A stretch of DNA of 64,000 nucleotides from Flavobacteriales bacterium (GTDB taxonomy: Bacteria; Bacteroidota; Bacteroidia; NS11-12g; UBA9320), in contig JACJZV010000002.1 in NCBI GenBank assembly GCA_020635395.1, positions 310,001-374,000 of the forward strand, given 5' to 3'. Within the stretch, counting starts at the first letter, position 1, and each line of letters begins with the position of its first letter. Positions 43,660 to 52,290 of the stretch are shown here, one piece after another. The notes below the pieces were generated by a model. The model saw only the letters and a program-made list of their open reading frames with translations. It was not told the DNA's origin and made no database searches. The position numbers and the translations under genes are program-made.

Positions 43660-45280
43660 TATGCCCCTTTTTAAGTTTGTTATAAAAACTTACATTCTCC
43701 ACTCTGTTGGTCATTATTTCAAGCACAGAAGCCTTCTCACTTTGACAGAAATGCTGCCACGCACCATCAAATTCATCAAAATTTGAACAACAAAAATAGT
43801 CAACACCAAAGTCGCTGCAGATGTTTTGTGCAGTTCTATGATGGTTGGTGGTTTGAAAAGCAACCGACTCTTTAAATTCCGATGGTCCTTCAATCATTTC
43901 AAAGATGCCACCTCCAAAATTGTTCATTAAAACAATTTTCAAATTTTGGGGAAAACTGTCTGTCCAAAAAGCATTTACATCATAAAAAAAAGCTACATCC
44001 CCAGTTATTAGAAAGACAAGTTCTGTGGTTGTTTTTGCATAACCCACGGCAGTAGATGTGCAACCATCTATACCACTTGTTCCGCGATTTGAAAGATGAA
44101 TAATATCATTTCGCCTTTTGAGCATAGATACATACCGCACCGACATAGAATTGGCCATTTGCAAAACAGAATGCGTTGGCAACATTCGATACAATCGAGT
44201 TATTACACTCAGTTCGGTAAAGTCTTCCGAAACAATGTTGGTGAAAAAAAACTCAAATTTCTTTTCCAAAAGTTTCCAATCTTCAATAAAATTTTTGTCC
44301 GAATGGTGTTCTTTTATCTGTTGCAGAGCTGTTTCTGCTGAAATATTTACCAACCAAGGCGTTGTTTTAAAAGGAGTTGGCACTATCTTTTTATCCGACA
44401 AATGCCAATGTTTCAATGAATTAGTGTCCGTCAGAAACTGTCTTAACGCTTTGCTTACAAAATATTTTCCGGTGGTAATTATTAAATCCGGTTGCAATTG
44501 TTCCGCAAGGTTTTTGTTGGCCAATAAGATATTTTCCCAATGCGAAATGGTTTCATTTTTATTGGAAATTACATCCGAGAAAACCACTAGATTTTTAGGA
44601 TAATCCAAAATAGTTTGGATTGTATCTGCTCCATTTAACCAAAGTATTTTTTTGCTCGAGCTTATATCCTGAACAAAATTGTCAGGTACATTTTCGTACT
44701 TTTTTTCGAGCTTCTCATGCTCAATTGATTCAGAGAAATGAAATTGAATTGAGGTATAAAAGGGTTCACGAATTGGTATGTTGACATGAACTTGGGTTTG
44801 AAGTGAGGCTGCCTTCCATGCCTTTTGTGCCAATTCTCTGAAGACAGACGTGTTCTCAAACTCCATTGGAGTCTGAAAGTTGTGATTGCAATGAGCATAG
44901 AACAAGTTGTTCTGCCTAATCGACTGCCCTTCCCAATTGTCAATGCTTTCCGGTGGGCGATCGGCAGTTAGCACCAGAAGAGGAATTTCGGCATAAAACG
45001 CCTCGGCCACGGCAGGATAAAGATTGAGGGCTGCTGTGCCGCTGGTGCAGCAAACGGCTACGGGTTCATTCAAACTTTGAGCCATGCCTAACGCCACAAA
45101 TGCCGCCGAACGTTCATCGGCAAAACTGTGCATCGATAGGCGGTTCCCTGCAGATTGCATGGCGTATATCAACGGAAAATTTCGACTACCCGGACAGATT
45201 ACCACATGCCTCAACCCATTTTTTATGAGTTCATCAACAAGAGAAAAAATACACTCTATTTGATTATTTGAATGTTGCAC
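43652..45280 (-). CDS. menD: 2-succinyl-5-enolpyruvyl-6-hydroxy-3-cyclohexene-1-carboxylate synthase MenD
   Basis: The 542-residue thiamine-diphosphate enzyme performs the first committed step of menaquinone synthesis. It has the N-terminal active-site Glu in FADERSAAFVALGMAQ, the substrate-binding CPGSRNFPL and the TPP motif LITGDVAFFYDVNAFW (Gly-Asp ... Asn). The start is a GTG, with TATATTTG five bases upstream. Other men genes are not adjacent. It shares one transcript with moaC, mobA and moeB downstream, with eight-base overlaps. Confidence 0.95.
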   Translation of the reverse strand: MQHSNNQIECIFSLVDELIKNGLRHVVICPGSRNFPLIYAMQSAGNRLSMHSFADERSAAFVALGMAQSLNEPVAVCCTSGTAALNLYPAVAEAFYAEIPLLVLTADRPPESIDNWEGQSIRQNNLFYAHCNHNFQTPMEFENTSVFRELAQKAWKAASLQTQVHVNIPIREPFYTSIQFHFSESIEHEKLEKKYENVPDNFVQDISSSKKILWLNGADTIQTILDYPKNLVVFSDVISNKNETISHWENILLANKNLAEQLQPDLIITTGKYFVSKALRQFLTDTNSLKHWHLSDKKIVPTPFKTTPWLVNISAETALQQIKEHHSDKNFIEDWKLLEKKFEFFFTNIVSEDFTELSVITRLYRMLPTHSVLQMANSMSVRYVSMLKRRNDIIHLSNRGTSGIDGCTSTAVGYAKTTTELVFLITGDVAFFYDVNAFWTDSFPQNLKIVLMNNFGGGIFEMIEGPSEFKESVAFQTTNHHRTAQNICSDFGVDYFCCSNFDEFDGAWQHFCQSEKASVLEIMTNRVENVSFYNKLKKGHNE

Positions 45281-45285
45281 GGCTT

Positions 45286-45293
45286 CAAATATA
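45286..45293 (-). promoter_or_regulatory. -7 promoter box TATATTTG of the menD-moaC-mobA-moeB operon
   Basis: Exact TAnnTTTG match on the minus strand, with AAGCC before the GTG start. It supports the GTG and predicts a leaderless message. Confidence 0.6.
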
Positions 45294-45325
45294 GTGTTGG
45301 TATGCAGGTTTGCCAGTCACATACC

Positions 45326-45333
45326 TATCTTTG
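45326..45333 (+). promoter_or_regulatory. -7 promoter box TATCTTTG of the AcpH-like gene
   Basis: Exact TAnnTTTG match with CACCA before the ATG at 45339. Together with the menD box it forms a compact divergent promoter pair in 58 bases. Confidence 0.6.
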
Positions 45334-45338
45334 CACCA

Positions 45339-45992
45339 ATGAATTTTTTATCGCACTACTACTTCGACCATCAAAAGGGCAATCCACATTTTAATTTGGG
45401 ATTGATTTTACCCGACCTGGTTCGAAATTTTGTAAAAGGTTCAAAACTTAATTTTGGCATCAATCAACCAGAGGATGAGCCACAGTTACAGCTTTTTAAA
45501 GGATGTATAAAACATGTGGCCAGTGATAAGATTTTTCATGCCTGGGGTGGTTTTCACCACCTTATGGAGATTATTACCTACCAAATCAGAAATAGTTCGG
45601 AAGATATTGATAAAGACTGGTTTGTAGCTCATATTTTGGCTGAACTGACTATTGATTATTACCTAATAAAACGGCACCCACAATTGGCTAATAACCTATA
45701 CAACGATTTTGAATTGGTCGATACACAGGCTCTTCATTCTTATTTACAAAAGAGCGGATTTAATACCTTTGAAAAGTTTGATGCAGGATTTGACCGTTTT
45801 ATGGAAATGAGATACCTCGAATCTTACCAAAAAAAGGATAATATTGTATTTGCGTTGGGCAAGATATGTACTAAAATGGGGTTGAAATCGTTTACCAATG
45901 AGCAAAAATCCTTGATTAGCGACATTATTGAGCTACTTAGTGATGAAATGCCGCAAACTGTTGTAAAACTTGAATTTGAGTTAAAAGAATGA
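45339..45992 (+). CDS. AcpH-like (ACP phosphodiesterase/HD-fold) protein
   Basis: The 217-residue protein begins MNFLSHYYFDHQKGNPHFNL, as AcpH begins with Asn-Phe-Leu-(Ala/Ser)-His, and has LILPDLVRNFVKG, HVASDKIFHAW and HILAELTIDYYLI, His and Asp residues in HD-like order. AcpH removes the phosphopantetheine arm from acyl carrier protein; whether this divergent form does so is uncertain. The promoter box four to five bases upstream fixes the start. Its stop overlaps the start of the PorV/Q-like gene (ATGA). Confidence 0.7.
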   Translation: MNFLSHYYFDHQKGNPHFNLGLILPDLVRNFVKGSKLNFGINQPEDEPQLQLFKGCIKHVASDKIFHAWGGFHHLMEIITYQIRNSSEDIDKDWFVAHILAELTIDYYLIKRHPQLANNLYNDFELVDTQALHSYLQKSGFNTFEKFDAGFDRFMEMRYLESYQKKDNIVFALGKICTKMGLKSFTNEQKSLISDIIELLSDEMPQTVVKLEFELKE

Positions 45993-47080
45993 AAAAGACC
46001 TTTGCCCTTTTTGGATTATTATTGTTTTGGTATGTTGCACAATCGCAGAGTACCGGAAAATATGCCAACGAATATTTACAAATTGGTGTTGGTGCCAGAG
46101 CTTTTGGAATGTCCAATTCCGTTGTTTCTTCCACTACTGACGTAACGGCTGGATATTGGAATCCGGCTGGATTGGTGCATCTAAAAAACAACATTCAAGT
46201 AGGCTATATGCACTCAAACTATCAGGCAGGAATTGGCAACTACGACTATGGCGGTTTGGCTTTTAAAGCCGGAGACAACGGCCACATGGGCGTTTCATTT
46301 ATTCGAATGGGTTATGACGGAATCCCCTACACGCTTGATTTATACAAAAACGGCCAATTAGACTATGATAAAATTACTCAATTTTCGGCAGTAGATTATG
46401 GCTTTTTGTTCAGTTACGGACAAAAGATTTTAAAAGATGGCTTTAGCGTTGGGGGCAATGCCAAAATTATTCGTCGGTCGGCGGGCAATTTCGTTTCGGC
46501 TTGGGGCTTTGGAATAGACGCTGCGGCCATGTACCAAAATGAAGAAACTGGTTGGAATTTTGGGCTTACAGCACGAGACATTACCAGTACGTTTACGGCA
46601 TGGAACTTTAATTTTACTGATGCCGAAAAAGCAACTTTAACCCAGTTGAATCAAGAAATTCCAAAAAATTCGTTGGAAATTGCCCTTCCAAGATTGCTAG
46701 CTGCCGCTTCAAAAAAATTCAAGTTTGATGAATATAGCATTTTAGCCGAAATGGATATGGACATAACCACCGACGGAAAAAGAAATACGGCCATTCATAC
46801 CAAGGCATTCAGCATAGACCCACATTTAGGGCTTGAATTTGGTTATGCAAATTCTATTTTTTTGCGTGGTGGAGTTGGCACCATTCAGCGGGTTATAAAT
46901 ATTGACGACAAAGAATTGTGGTCTTTTCAACCCAACATTGGTGTTGGAGTTGCACTCGATAAATTTTCGCTTGATTATGCCATGGCCAACGTAGCCAGTG
47001 TGGCCGCCACCAACTATTCACACGTTTTTTCTATACGATTTAATATCAATTCATCAGAAGAAAATTCCTCAAATAAATAA
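45989..47080 (+). CDS. PorV/PorQ-family T9SS outer-membrane protein
   Basis: The 363-residue protein has a signal peptide (MKKTFALFGLLLFWYVAQSQ) and the family's N-terminal pattern: LQIGVGARAFGMSN, a short Thr-Asp step, then AGYWNPAGLVHL. The rest is a 14-strand barrel like FadL. PorV shuttles type IX substrates to the attachment complex; PorQ-like members have related roles. It is coupled to the AcpH-like gene upstream. Cargo proteins with T9SS domains occur elsewhere in the window. Confidence 0.85.
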   Translation: MKKTFALFGLLLFWYVAQSQSTGKYANEYLQIGVGARAFGMSNSVVSSTTDVTAGYWNPAGLVHLKNNIQVGYMHSNYQAGIGNYDYGGLAFKAGDNGHMGVSFIRMGYDGIPYTLDLYKNGQLDYDKITQFSAVDYGFLFSYGQKILKDGFSVGGNAKIIRRSAGNFVSAWGFGIDAAAMYQNEETGWNFGLTARDITSTFTAWNFNFTDAEKATLTQLNQEIPKNSLEIALPRLLAAASKKFKFDEYSILAEMDMDITTDGKRNTAIHTKAFSIDPHLGLEFGYANSIFLRGGVGTIQRVINIDDKELWSFQPNIGVGVALDKFSLDYAMANVASVAATNYSHVFSIRFNINSSEENSSNK

Positions 47081-47081
47081 A

Positions 47082-47921
47082 ATGAAAATAGGCGTTGTAG
47101 GAGCGGGAGTTATGGGTGCAGGAATTGCTCAAGTTTGTGCTATGGCCGGCCATCAAGTTTTTTTATTCGACTTGCATAAAGAAGCTCTGGATAGAGGATA
47201 TGCCGGAATCGATAAAAACTTGAACAAAGCCATTGAAATTGGTAAACTCAGCTCTTCTAAAAAAGAAGAAACCCTGAAATGTATAACAATTACCAATGAT
47301 TTAAACGACTTAAAAGTTGATTTAATCATTGAGGCGGTGGTGGAACGGCTGGAGGTGAAAATCAAACTTTTTAACGATTTGGCCACCATAAATAGCCCCA
47401 ATTGTATTTTGGCCACCAACACTTCGTCCATTCCCATTACCCAGATTTCGGCTAAAGTGCCACACCCTGAGCGTGTGGTAGGAATTCATTTTTTTAATCC
47501 TGCACACATTATGAAATTGGTGGAAGTGGTCAGTGGTGCACATACATCGATTAAGGTTGCTGATACGGCGTTTAATTTTGTGAAAGGATTGGGAAAAACG
47601 GCCATTAAAGCAAAAGATGCCCCTGGTTTCATTGTTAATAGAGTTGCTCGTCATTTTTATGTTGAAGGGCTCAAAATTTTGGAAGAAAATGTGGCCAGTT
47701 TTGAAGATATTGACCAACTTTTGCAAGCCTCCGGATTTAAAATGGGACCATTTCAATTGATGGATTTGATAGGTGTAGAAACCAACTTTTCGGTTACCGA
47801 ATCCATGTATAATTTGTTTTATCAAGATGCAAAATTTAGACCCAGTAGAATACAAAAACAAAAAGTGGATGCCGGGCATCATGGTCGAAAAACAGGTAAA
47901 GGATTTTATAACTATGCGTAA
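47082..47921 (+). CDS. 3-hydroxyacyl-CoA (3-hydroxybutyryl-CoA) dehydrogenase
   Basis: The 279-residue protein interconverts 3-hydroxyacyl- and 3-oxoacyl-CoA with NAD(H). It has the nucleotide loop GVVGAGVMGAGIAQ, NTSSIPITQIS, the catalytic His in GIHFFNPAHIM with the downstream VNRVARHF, and the C-terminal helical domain. Length matches the single-domain 3-hydroxybutyryl-CoA dehydrogenases. The ATG directly after the PorV/Q-like gene (one base) is preferred. It overlaps the Rieske-like gene by eight bases. Confidence 0.95.
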   Translation: MKIGVVGAGVMGAGIAQVCAMAGHQVFLFDLHKEALDRGYAGIDKNLNKAIEIGKLSSSKKEETLKCITITNDLNDLKVDLIIEAVVERLEVKIKLFNDLATINSPNCILATNTSSIPITQISAKVPHPERVVGIHFFNPAHIMKLVEVVSGAHTSIKVADTAFNFVKGLGKTAIKAKDAPGFIVNRVARHFYVEGLKILEENVASFEDIDQLLQASGFKMGPFQLMDLIGVETNFSVTESMYNLFYQDAKFRPSRIQKQKVDAGHHGRKTGKGFYNYA

Positions 47922-48366
47922 ACTAATTGTTTTACTATCCATTTTTATGGCTTTTGGAGGTTGCAACGACGGTGACCCCAATGGCAAAAAAGTATATATA
48001 CCTGATGTTCCTGTCAATATTACCCTTAATCTTGATTTGCCATCCAATATGCACCTAAACAATCTGGGGGGATTTTCATTATTGACTGGCGGGCACCGCG
48101 GAATTTTTCTCGTACATCATTTTGATGATGCCTTTTATGCGGTGGAACGAACTTGTACTTACATACCTGATTCTGCCTGTGCTGTAATTCAGGTTGATAC
48201 ATCAAACATTCAATTGCGGTGCGGCACATACAACACACAAGGATATGACCAATGTTGTCAAAGTTTGTTTTCGTATGATGGTTCGCTTTTGCAAGGCCCC
48301 GCTCAATACTCTCTAAAACGGTACAACGTTTCAAGAAACGGAAACTTGCTGTCAATTTACAATTAA
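47914..48366 (+). CDS. Rieske-like lipoprotein without the histidine ligands
   Basis: The 150-residue protein has a lipoprotein signal (MRKLIVLLSIFMAFGGC, Cys17) and the order of a Rieske domain: LLTGGHRGIFLVH, then AFYAVERTCTY, then DQCCQSLFSYDGSLLQGPAQ and a final NLLSIYN strand. In true Rieske proteins two Cys-x-His pairs bind a [2Fe-2S] cluster. Here the His of the first pair is Tyr83 and the His of the second is Cys115, so a normal Rieske cluster cannot form. Histidine-less forms are found in other Bacteroidota. Its start overlaps the dehydrogenase stop. Confidence 0.7.
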   Translation: MRKLIVLLSIFMAFGGCNDGDPNGKKVYIPDVPVNITLNLDLPSNMHLNNLGGFSLLTGGHRGIFLVHHFDDAFYAVERTCTYIPDSACAVIQVDTSNIQLRCGTYNTQGYDQCCQSLFSYDGSLLQGPAQYSLKRYNVSRNGNLLSIYN

Positions 48367-48395
48367 CCAACACCATTGGTTCAATATTCAAAAAC

Positions 48396-48403
48396 CATAT
48401 TTG
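48396..48403 (+). promoter_or_regulatory. Near-consensus -7 box CATATTTG before the 114-residue protein
   Basis: One base off TAnnTTTG with CAAC before the ATG, the same spacing as at uvrB. It suggests a leaderless message for this gene. Confidence 0.4.
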
Positions 48404-48407
48404 CAAC

Positions 48408-48752
48408 ATGCTTGAGGAAATAAACGAAAAGTGGAAGGCAATTTTAGCCAATCTCGAAAAGCAATTTGGCAAAAAAATGGATATGAATGCTGTGTTGTTG
48501 GTCATTGGCATTCGCGAACTTGGTACCTTAAAAGCGGGTTATACAAAAGAAGAAAAGGTACGATTGATGCACATTGCCGTTTGTCGGTTGTTCAGCAAAA
48601 GTGGCTTTTATCAACTAACCGGAATAAACAAAAAAGGTTGGCCGGAATGGAAAAAAATAAAAGATTTACCTTTTGCCGATGTGTTTGAACAAGAAGCTCT
48701 GTTGAGACAGCATATTGTTGAATATTTTGAGGATGAAGAAATTTACTCCTAA
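48408..48752 (+). CDS. Conserved-looking small cytoplasmic protein, function unknown
   Basis: The 114-residue protein has no signal peptide or membrane segment. It is helical and charged: MLEEINEKWKAILANLE, then MNAVLLVIGIRELG, then HIAVCRLFSKSG, ending in FEDEEIYS. I recognise no named family. The gene lies 41 bases after the Rieske-like gene, so it could be read from the same message or from its own near-consensus promoter. It is convergent with the lytic transglycosylase gene. Confidence 0.75.
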   Translation: MLEEINEKWKAILANLEKQFGKKMDMNAVLLVIGIRELGTLKAGYTKEEKVRLMHIAVCRLFSKSGFYQLTGINKKGWPEWKKIKDLPFADVFEQEALLRQHIVEYFEDEEIYS

Positions 48753-48777
48753 TCATTCAATTCGTTTTTGCCTTTAA

Positions 48778-49704
48778 CTATTCCGGCATTTTTAGCACAT
48801 GACCTTGTCCAGTTTTTATCGTCAAATGGTCATCACGCAACCAGGGGTTGAGCAGTTTAACCATCTTATAACTTGTTCCGTTTTGAATGGCAAAATCAGC
48901 CAAATCAACAATTGTAGTATCCACATTAAGCAGATATGTTTTTTCTGGTTTGAAATAATCATCATCGCTCAATGAAAATCCATATTTATCCGGGTTTTGC
49001 ATGATGAGTTTAAAAGCGATGATTCTAAATACGTATCGACTTGTTTCTGTATTTAGGTACAAATCGTAATAATTGTTCTGTTTCTGATCACTTTTATCCC
49101 GAACAGTTCCAGCAACCCCCCGATTGTAGGCAGCAGCAGACAATGTCCAAGAACCAAGCGTTGCTTTTGAATGTTTCAAATAATCGCATGCAGCTTGTGT
49201 AGATTTTTCGAGATGATATCGTTCGTCTATTTCTGTATTCACAGTTAATCCATAGCTCTGAGCAGACGATTCCATAAATTGCCAAATACCTTTGGCTCCG
49301 GCTGAAGACACCGCATTTATCAAGCCGCTTTCGGCCACTGCCAAATATTTAAAATCATCGGGTATTCCGTTTTTGGCCAAAATGGTTTCGATGGTTTGAA
49401 AATATTTTCTGCTTCTCTTCAGATTTAACAAGGTGTTTGATTGCCAATAAACATTGGTTAATAGTTCTCTCTCCAATCGTTCTCTCACATCCCAGTCGTC
49501 AAGCGGAACAACCTCTCCAGCAAAATCAACCACTTCGGGTATAGGTGGTGTGGCAATGCGATAATGGTCTGAAAAATCATCATTTTGATTTTTGAATACT
49601 GTGTTATTTTCTTTGATTTCTTTGGTAGAAGAAATAGCCAAAATTACCACCGCAAAAAGCACAAATCCTACTGCTATACTAACTATTTTTAGCGATTTAT
49701 TCAT
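48778..49704 (-). CDS. Membrane-anchored lytic transglycosylase with LysM-like tail
   Basis: The 308-residue protein has an N-terminal membrane helix (VSIAVGFVLFAVVILAIS), a transglycosylase domain with the catalytic Glu in YLAVAESGLINAVSSAG and the motif GIWQFMESSAQSYGL, and a C-terminal LysM-like stretch (ADFAIQNGTSYKMVKLLNPW). It should cleave peptidoglycan glycan strands, as MltD does. It is the last gene of an hscA / barrel / transglycosylase run with a two-base gap to the barrel gene. Confidence 0.88.
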   Translation of the reverse strand: MNKSLKIVSIAVGFVLFAVVILAISSTKEIKENNTVFKNQNDDFSDHYRIATPPIPEVVDFAGEVVPLDDWDVRERLERELLTNVYWQSNTLLNLKRSRKYFQTIETILAKNGIPDDFKYLAVAESGLINAVSSAGAKGIWQFMESSAQSYGLTVNTEIDERYHLEKSTQAACDYLKHSKATLGSWTLSAAAYNRGVAGTVRDKSDQKQNNYYDLYLNTETSRYVFRIIAFKLIMQNPDKYGFSLSDDDYFKPEKTYLLNVDTTIVDLADFAIQNGTSYKMVKLLNPWLRDDHLTIKTGQGHVLKMPE

Positions 49705-49706
49705 AA

Positions 49707-50345
49707 TTAAAAATACACTTGAACATCAAAACCAACATGTTTTATAGTACCGTTATTTCCGGTAGCCGGAAAAATATTCTCCATTTTCAGGCCATTGTTT
49801 AAATTAAGTAACCCCATACGAATGCTGGGCCTTATTCCAAAAAACTGATAATCCAAATGCACCCCGAGCGTAGCTGCCAAATCAAAGCGTTTAAATCCAT
49901 AGTTAACAAATGTAGGCTTCACATCGTTGGGTCTAACATAGATTTCTGAGCGAAGAATATACGATCCATCAATTCCGGCGGTAATAAATTTTTTCTGGTT
50001 TTCCCCATCTATGTTTAGCATCAAACTAAGTGGAAGATTAACACGAACAAATTTCATCAAATAATAGGAGTCAGTTTTGCCATTTGCAAAGCGTGAACCG
50101 CTAAACGAAACATTCGATTCGGCGGTCATTTGCAGCTGTTTCCCAAGTTTTTGCCGAACTGCAAAGCCTAATGCCGATGCGGTTTTGGGGCGTGGATTTT
50201 TAAGTTCGGAACCGGCAAGCATGGTATAGTTGATAGCCGCTGTCATGCCAACTCTGGTCTTTGGCAGCAATTCAGTAAAAGGCTGACCAAAGCCAAACAA
50301 AGTGACTCCCAACAAGGCTATAAACAGTAAAACTTTTTTACCCAT
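49707..50345 (-). CDS. Outer-membrane beta-barrel-like protein (PorT-like)
   Basis: The 212-residue protein has a signal peptide (MGKKVLLFIALLGVTLFGFGQ) and about eight amphipathic strands (TRVGMTAAINYTML, FITAGIDGSYILRSE, HVGFDVQVYF), ending in Phe. It resembles the small barrels of the PorT/outer membrane beta-barrel family. It is 33 bases after hscA and two before the transglycosylase gene in the same operon. A role in T9SS assembly is possible only by analogy. Confidence 0.7.
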   Translation of the reverse strand: MGKKVLLFIALLGVTLFGFGQPFTELLPKTRVGMTAAINYTMLAGSELKNPRPKTASALGFAVRQKLGKQLQMTAESNVSFSGSRFANGKTDSYYLMKFVRVNLPLSLMLNIDGENQKKFITAGIDGSYILRSEIYVRPNDVKPTFVNYGFKRFDLAATLGVHLDYQFFGIRPSIRMGLLNLNNGLKMENIFPATGNNGTIKHVGFDVQVYF

Positions 50346-50378
50346 AATTTCAGAACGACAATTTTAACGTTTTCGTTT

Positions 50379-52238
50379 CTATTCTATCGATTTTCCTTTT
50401 AACGCCTTTTCAATGGTATTGTCCAACATTTTTTCGGCAAAGGGTTTTGTATATTCATTTAGCAAATCTTGCTGTTGCTGTATCAAATTTTTATCTTCCG
50501 TTTTTATCGAATCTTCCAACTTTTCTAACAGATGCAACACCTCCTTTGTTTCTTTTGAGGTCAAAAATTCGGCATGATTTTCTATAAACTTTCGAGTGTT
50601 GTTAACCAAATAGTTTGCCTCGTTTTTGGCTTCTTGCAAAGACCTAAAATTCATATCGCTTTCAGCATTTTGCATTGATTCAAGCAACAATTTCTCAACT
50701 TCGTCATCGGACAATCCGTACTGAGGTTTTACGTCTACTGATTGCTCCACGCCAGACCTCAATTCTTTGGCTCTAACCTTTAAAATACCGTCTGCATCCA
50801 GCATAAAGGCTATTTCAATTTTGGGCAAACCGGCAGGCATGGCCGGAATATTTTGCAAAACAAATTCGGCCAATTTCCGGTTCTCTTCTACCCTATCACG
50901 CTCTCCCTGAAAAACAGATATTTTCAGATTTACTTGCCCATCAACAGAGGTGGTATAATTCCTACCAACGCTCATCGGTATTTTTGAATTTCGCGGAATA
51001 ATAACATCCATCAAACCACCTAAAGTTTCGATGCCAAGAGAAAGTGGCGTGACATCCAACAACAATAAATCTTTTCGGTTTCCGGCCAAAATATCAGCTT
51101 CTATGGCAGCACCGAGGGCTACAATTTCATCCGGATTCAACTGATTATTGATGTGGCTGTGCTTGAAAAATGATTTTACTTCCTCAACAACCAACGGAAC
51201 TCGGGTCGAGCCTCCTACCAATACCACTTCGTCAATTTCTTGCAACGTAATTTTTGAATCAGCGACGGCAGATTTGCAATTTTCAATTGTTTGAGAAACC
51301 AACGAGCATATCAGTTCATCGAATTTTTCTTTACTAATTGTTAATGTCAACTCGCCGAACTCCGTTTCAAACAAATCATTTTTTGACAAGTGCTTTTTTG
51401 CTGACTCAGCCAGCAAACGCAACCTTTGTTGCTTACTCGCATCGTTTGTTTGGTTTAATTGGAACTGGTCTGTCCAATATTCTACAATGGTTCTATCAAA
51501 ATCATCACCACCCAAAAATGTATTTCCGTTGGTACTCAATACTTCAAAAATACCATCTTCAATTCTTAAAATAGAAATGTCAAACGTTCCACCACCAAGG
51601 TCATACACCGCCACTGTTTTTGTTTGATTTCTATCTAAACCAATTCCGTAGGCCAAGCTCGCAGCCGTTGGTTCATTTACAATTCTTAACACTTCCAATC
51701 CGGCCAATTTCCCCGCATCCCGAGTGGCCTGCCGTTGTGCATCATTAAAGTATGCCGGAACAGTAATCACAGCCATACTTATTCGTTGATTTAATGATTT
51801 TTCGGCCTTGTGTTTTAGCTCTTTTAATATTTCAGCCGACAGCTCAATGGGTGAAAAAAATTGTTCGCCTAACTTGATTTTTACCAAGCCGTCTGAGCCA
51901 TCGTCAATTATTTTATAGCCCAAATGAGTTTGCACCTTCGCCAAATCCTTATACGATTTACCAAGCAATCGTTTTACTGAATACACAGTAAGTTCAGGCT
52001 TTTCAATGAGTTTTTCGAGTGCTCTATCTCCAACTGTAAATTGTCCGTTTTCTTCAAAATGAATCAGACTCGGAGTAATAACTCCGCAGCCGTTTTTCCC
52101 GGCAATGGCCTCCGGCTTTTTGGTGTTTTTATCAACCACGGCCACCAAACTATTGGTGGTGCCTAAATCAATGCCCACCACCAAATCATTGCTTCTGTCA
52201 ATAGTTCCTTTGTGAAGATTTATCGAAATTTTCGCCAT
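50379..52238 (-). CDS. hscA: Fe-S assembly Hsp70 chaperone HscA-like
   Basis: The 619-residue Hsp70 has the N-terminal extension seen in HscA before VVGIDLGTTNSLVAVV, then DLGGGTFDIS, VLVGGSTRVPLV and a C-terminal substrate-binding part. Length is like E. coli HscA (616) and shorter than DnaK. HscA works with IscU and HscB in Fe-S cluster transfer. No isc genes are in the window. The ATG at 52238 is chosen because a TACCTTTG box lies six bases upstream; the frame continues to 52433, antisense to the start of the LytTR gene. It heads a three-gene run with two envelope genes. Confidence 0.85.
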   Translation of the reverse strand: MAKISINLHKGTIDRSNDLVVGIDLGTTNSLVAVVDKNTKKPEAIAGKNGCGVITPSLIHFEENGQFTVGDRALEKLIEKPELTVYSVKRLLGKSYKDLAKVQTHLGYKIIDDGSDGLVKIKLGEQFFSPIELSAEILKELKHKAEKSLNQRISMAVITVPAYFNDAQRQATRDAGKLAGLEVLRIVNEPTAASLAYGIGLDRNQTKTVAVYDLGGGTFDISILRIEDGIFEVLSTNGNTFLGGDDFDRTIVEYWTDQFQLNQTNDASKQQRLRLLAESAKKHLSKNDLFETEFGELTLTISKEKFDELICSLVSQTIENCKSAVADSKITLQEIDEVVLVGGSTRVPLVVEEVKSFFKHSHINNQLNPDEIVALGAAIEADILAGNRKDLLLLDVTPLSLGIETLGGLMDVIIPRNSKIPMSVGRNYTTSVDGQVNLKISVFQGERDRVEENRKLAEFVLQNIPAMPAGLPKIEIAFMLDADGILKVRAKELRSGVEQSVDVKPQYGLSDDEVEKLLLESMQNAESDMNFRSLQEAKNEANYLVNNTRKFIENHAEFLTSKETKEVLHLLEKLEDSIKTEDKNLIQQQQDLLNEYTKPFAEKMLDNTIEKALKGKSIE

Positions 52239-52244
52239 TGGGTG

Positions 52245-52252
52245 CAAAGGTA
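52245..52252 (-). promoter_or_regulatory. -7 promoter box TACCTTTG of hscA
   Basis: Exact TAnnTTTG match on the minus strand with six bases before the ATG. It decides the start of hscA. Confidence 0.55.
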
Positions 52253-52272
52253 TGGATACCATTGATTTTGCG

Positions 52273-52280
52273 TACTTTCG
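52273..52280 (+). promoter_or_regulatory. Possible -7 box TACTTTCG of the LytTR regulator gene
   Basis: One base off TAnnTTTG, ten bases before the ATG at 52291. Together with the hscA box it forms a divergent pair inside 52 bases. Confidence 0.4.
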
Positions 52281-52290
52281 TTGAAAGTTT

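Noticed and set aside
47322..48062. A 246-residue open frame on the minus strand
   Set aside because: It covers the antisense of most of the hydroxyacyl-CoA dehydrogenase and the start of the Rieske-like gene, both of which have clear family motifs. The product has no recognisable pattern.
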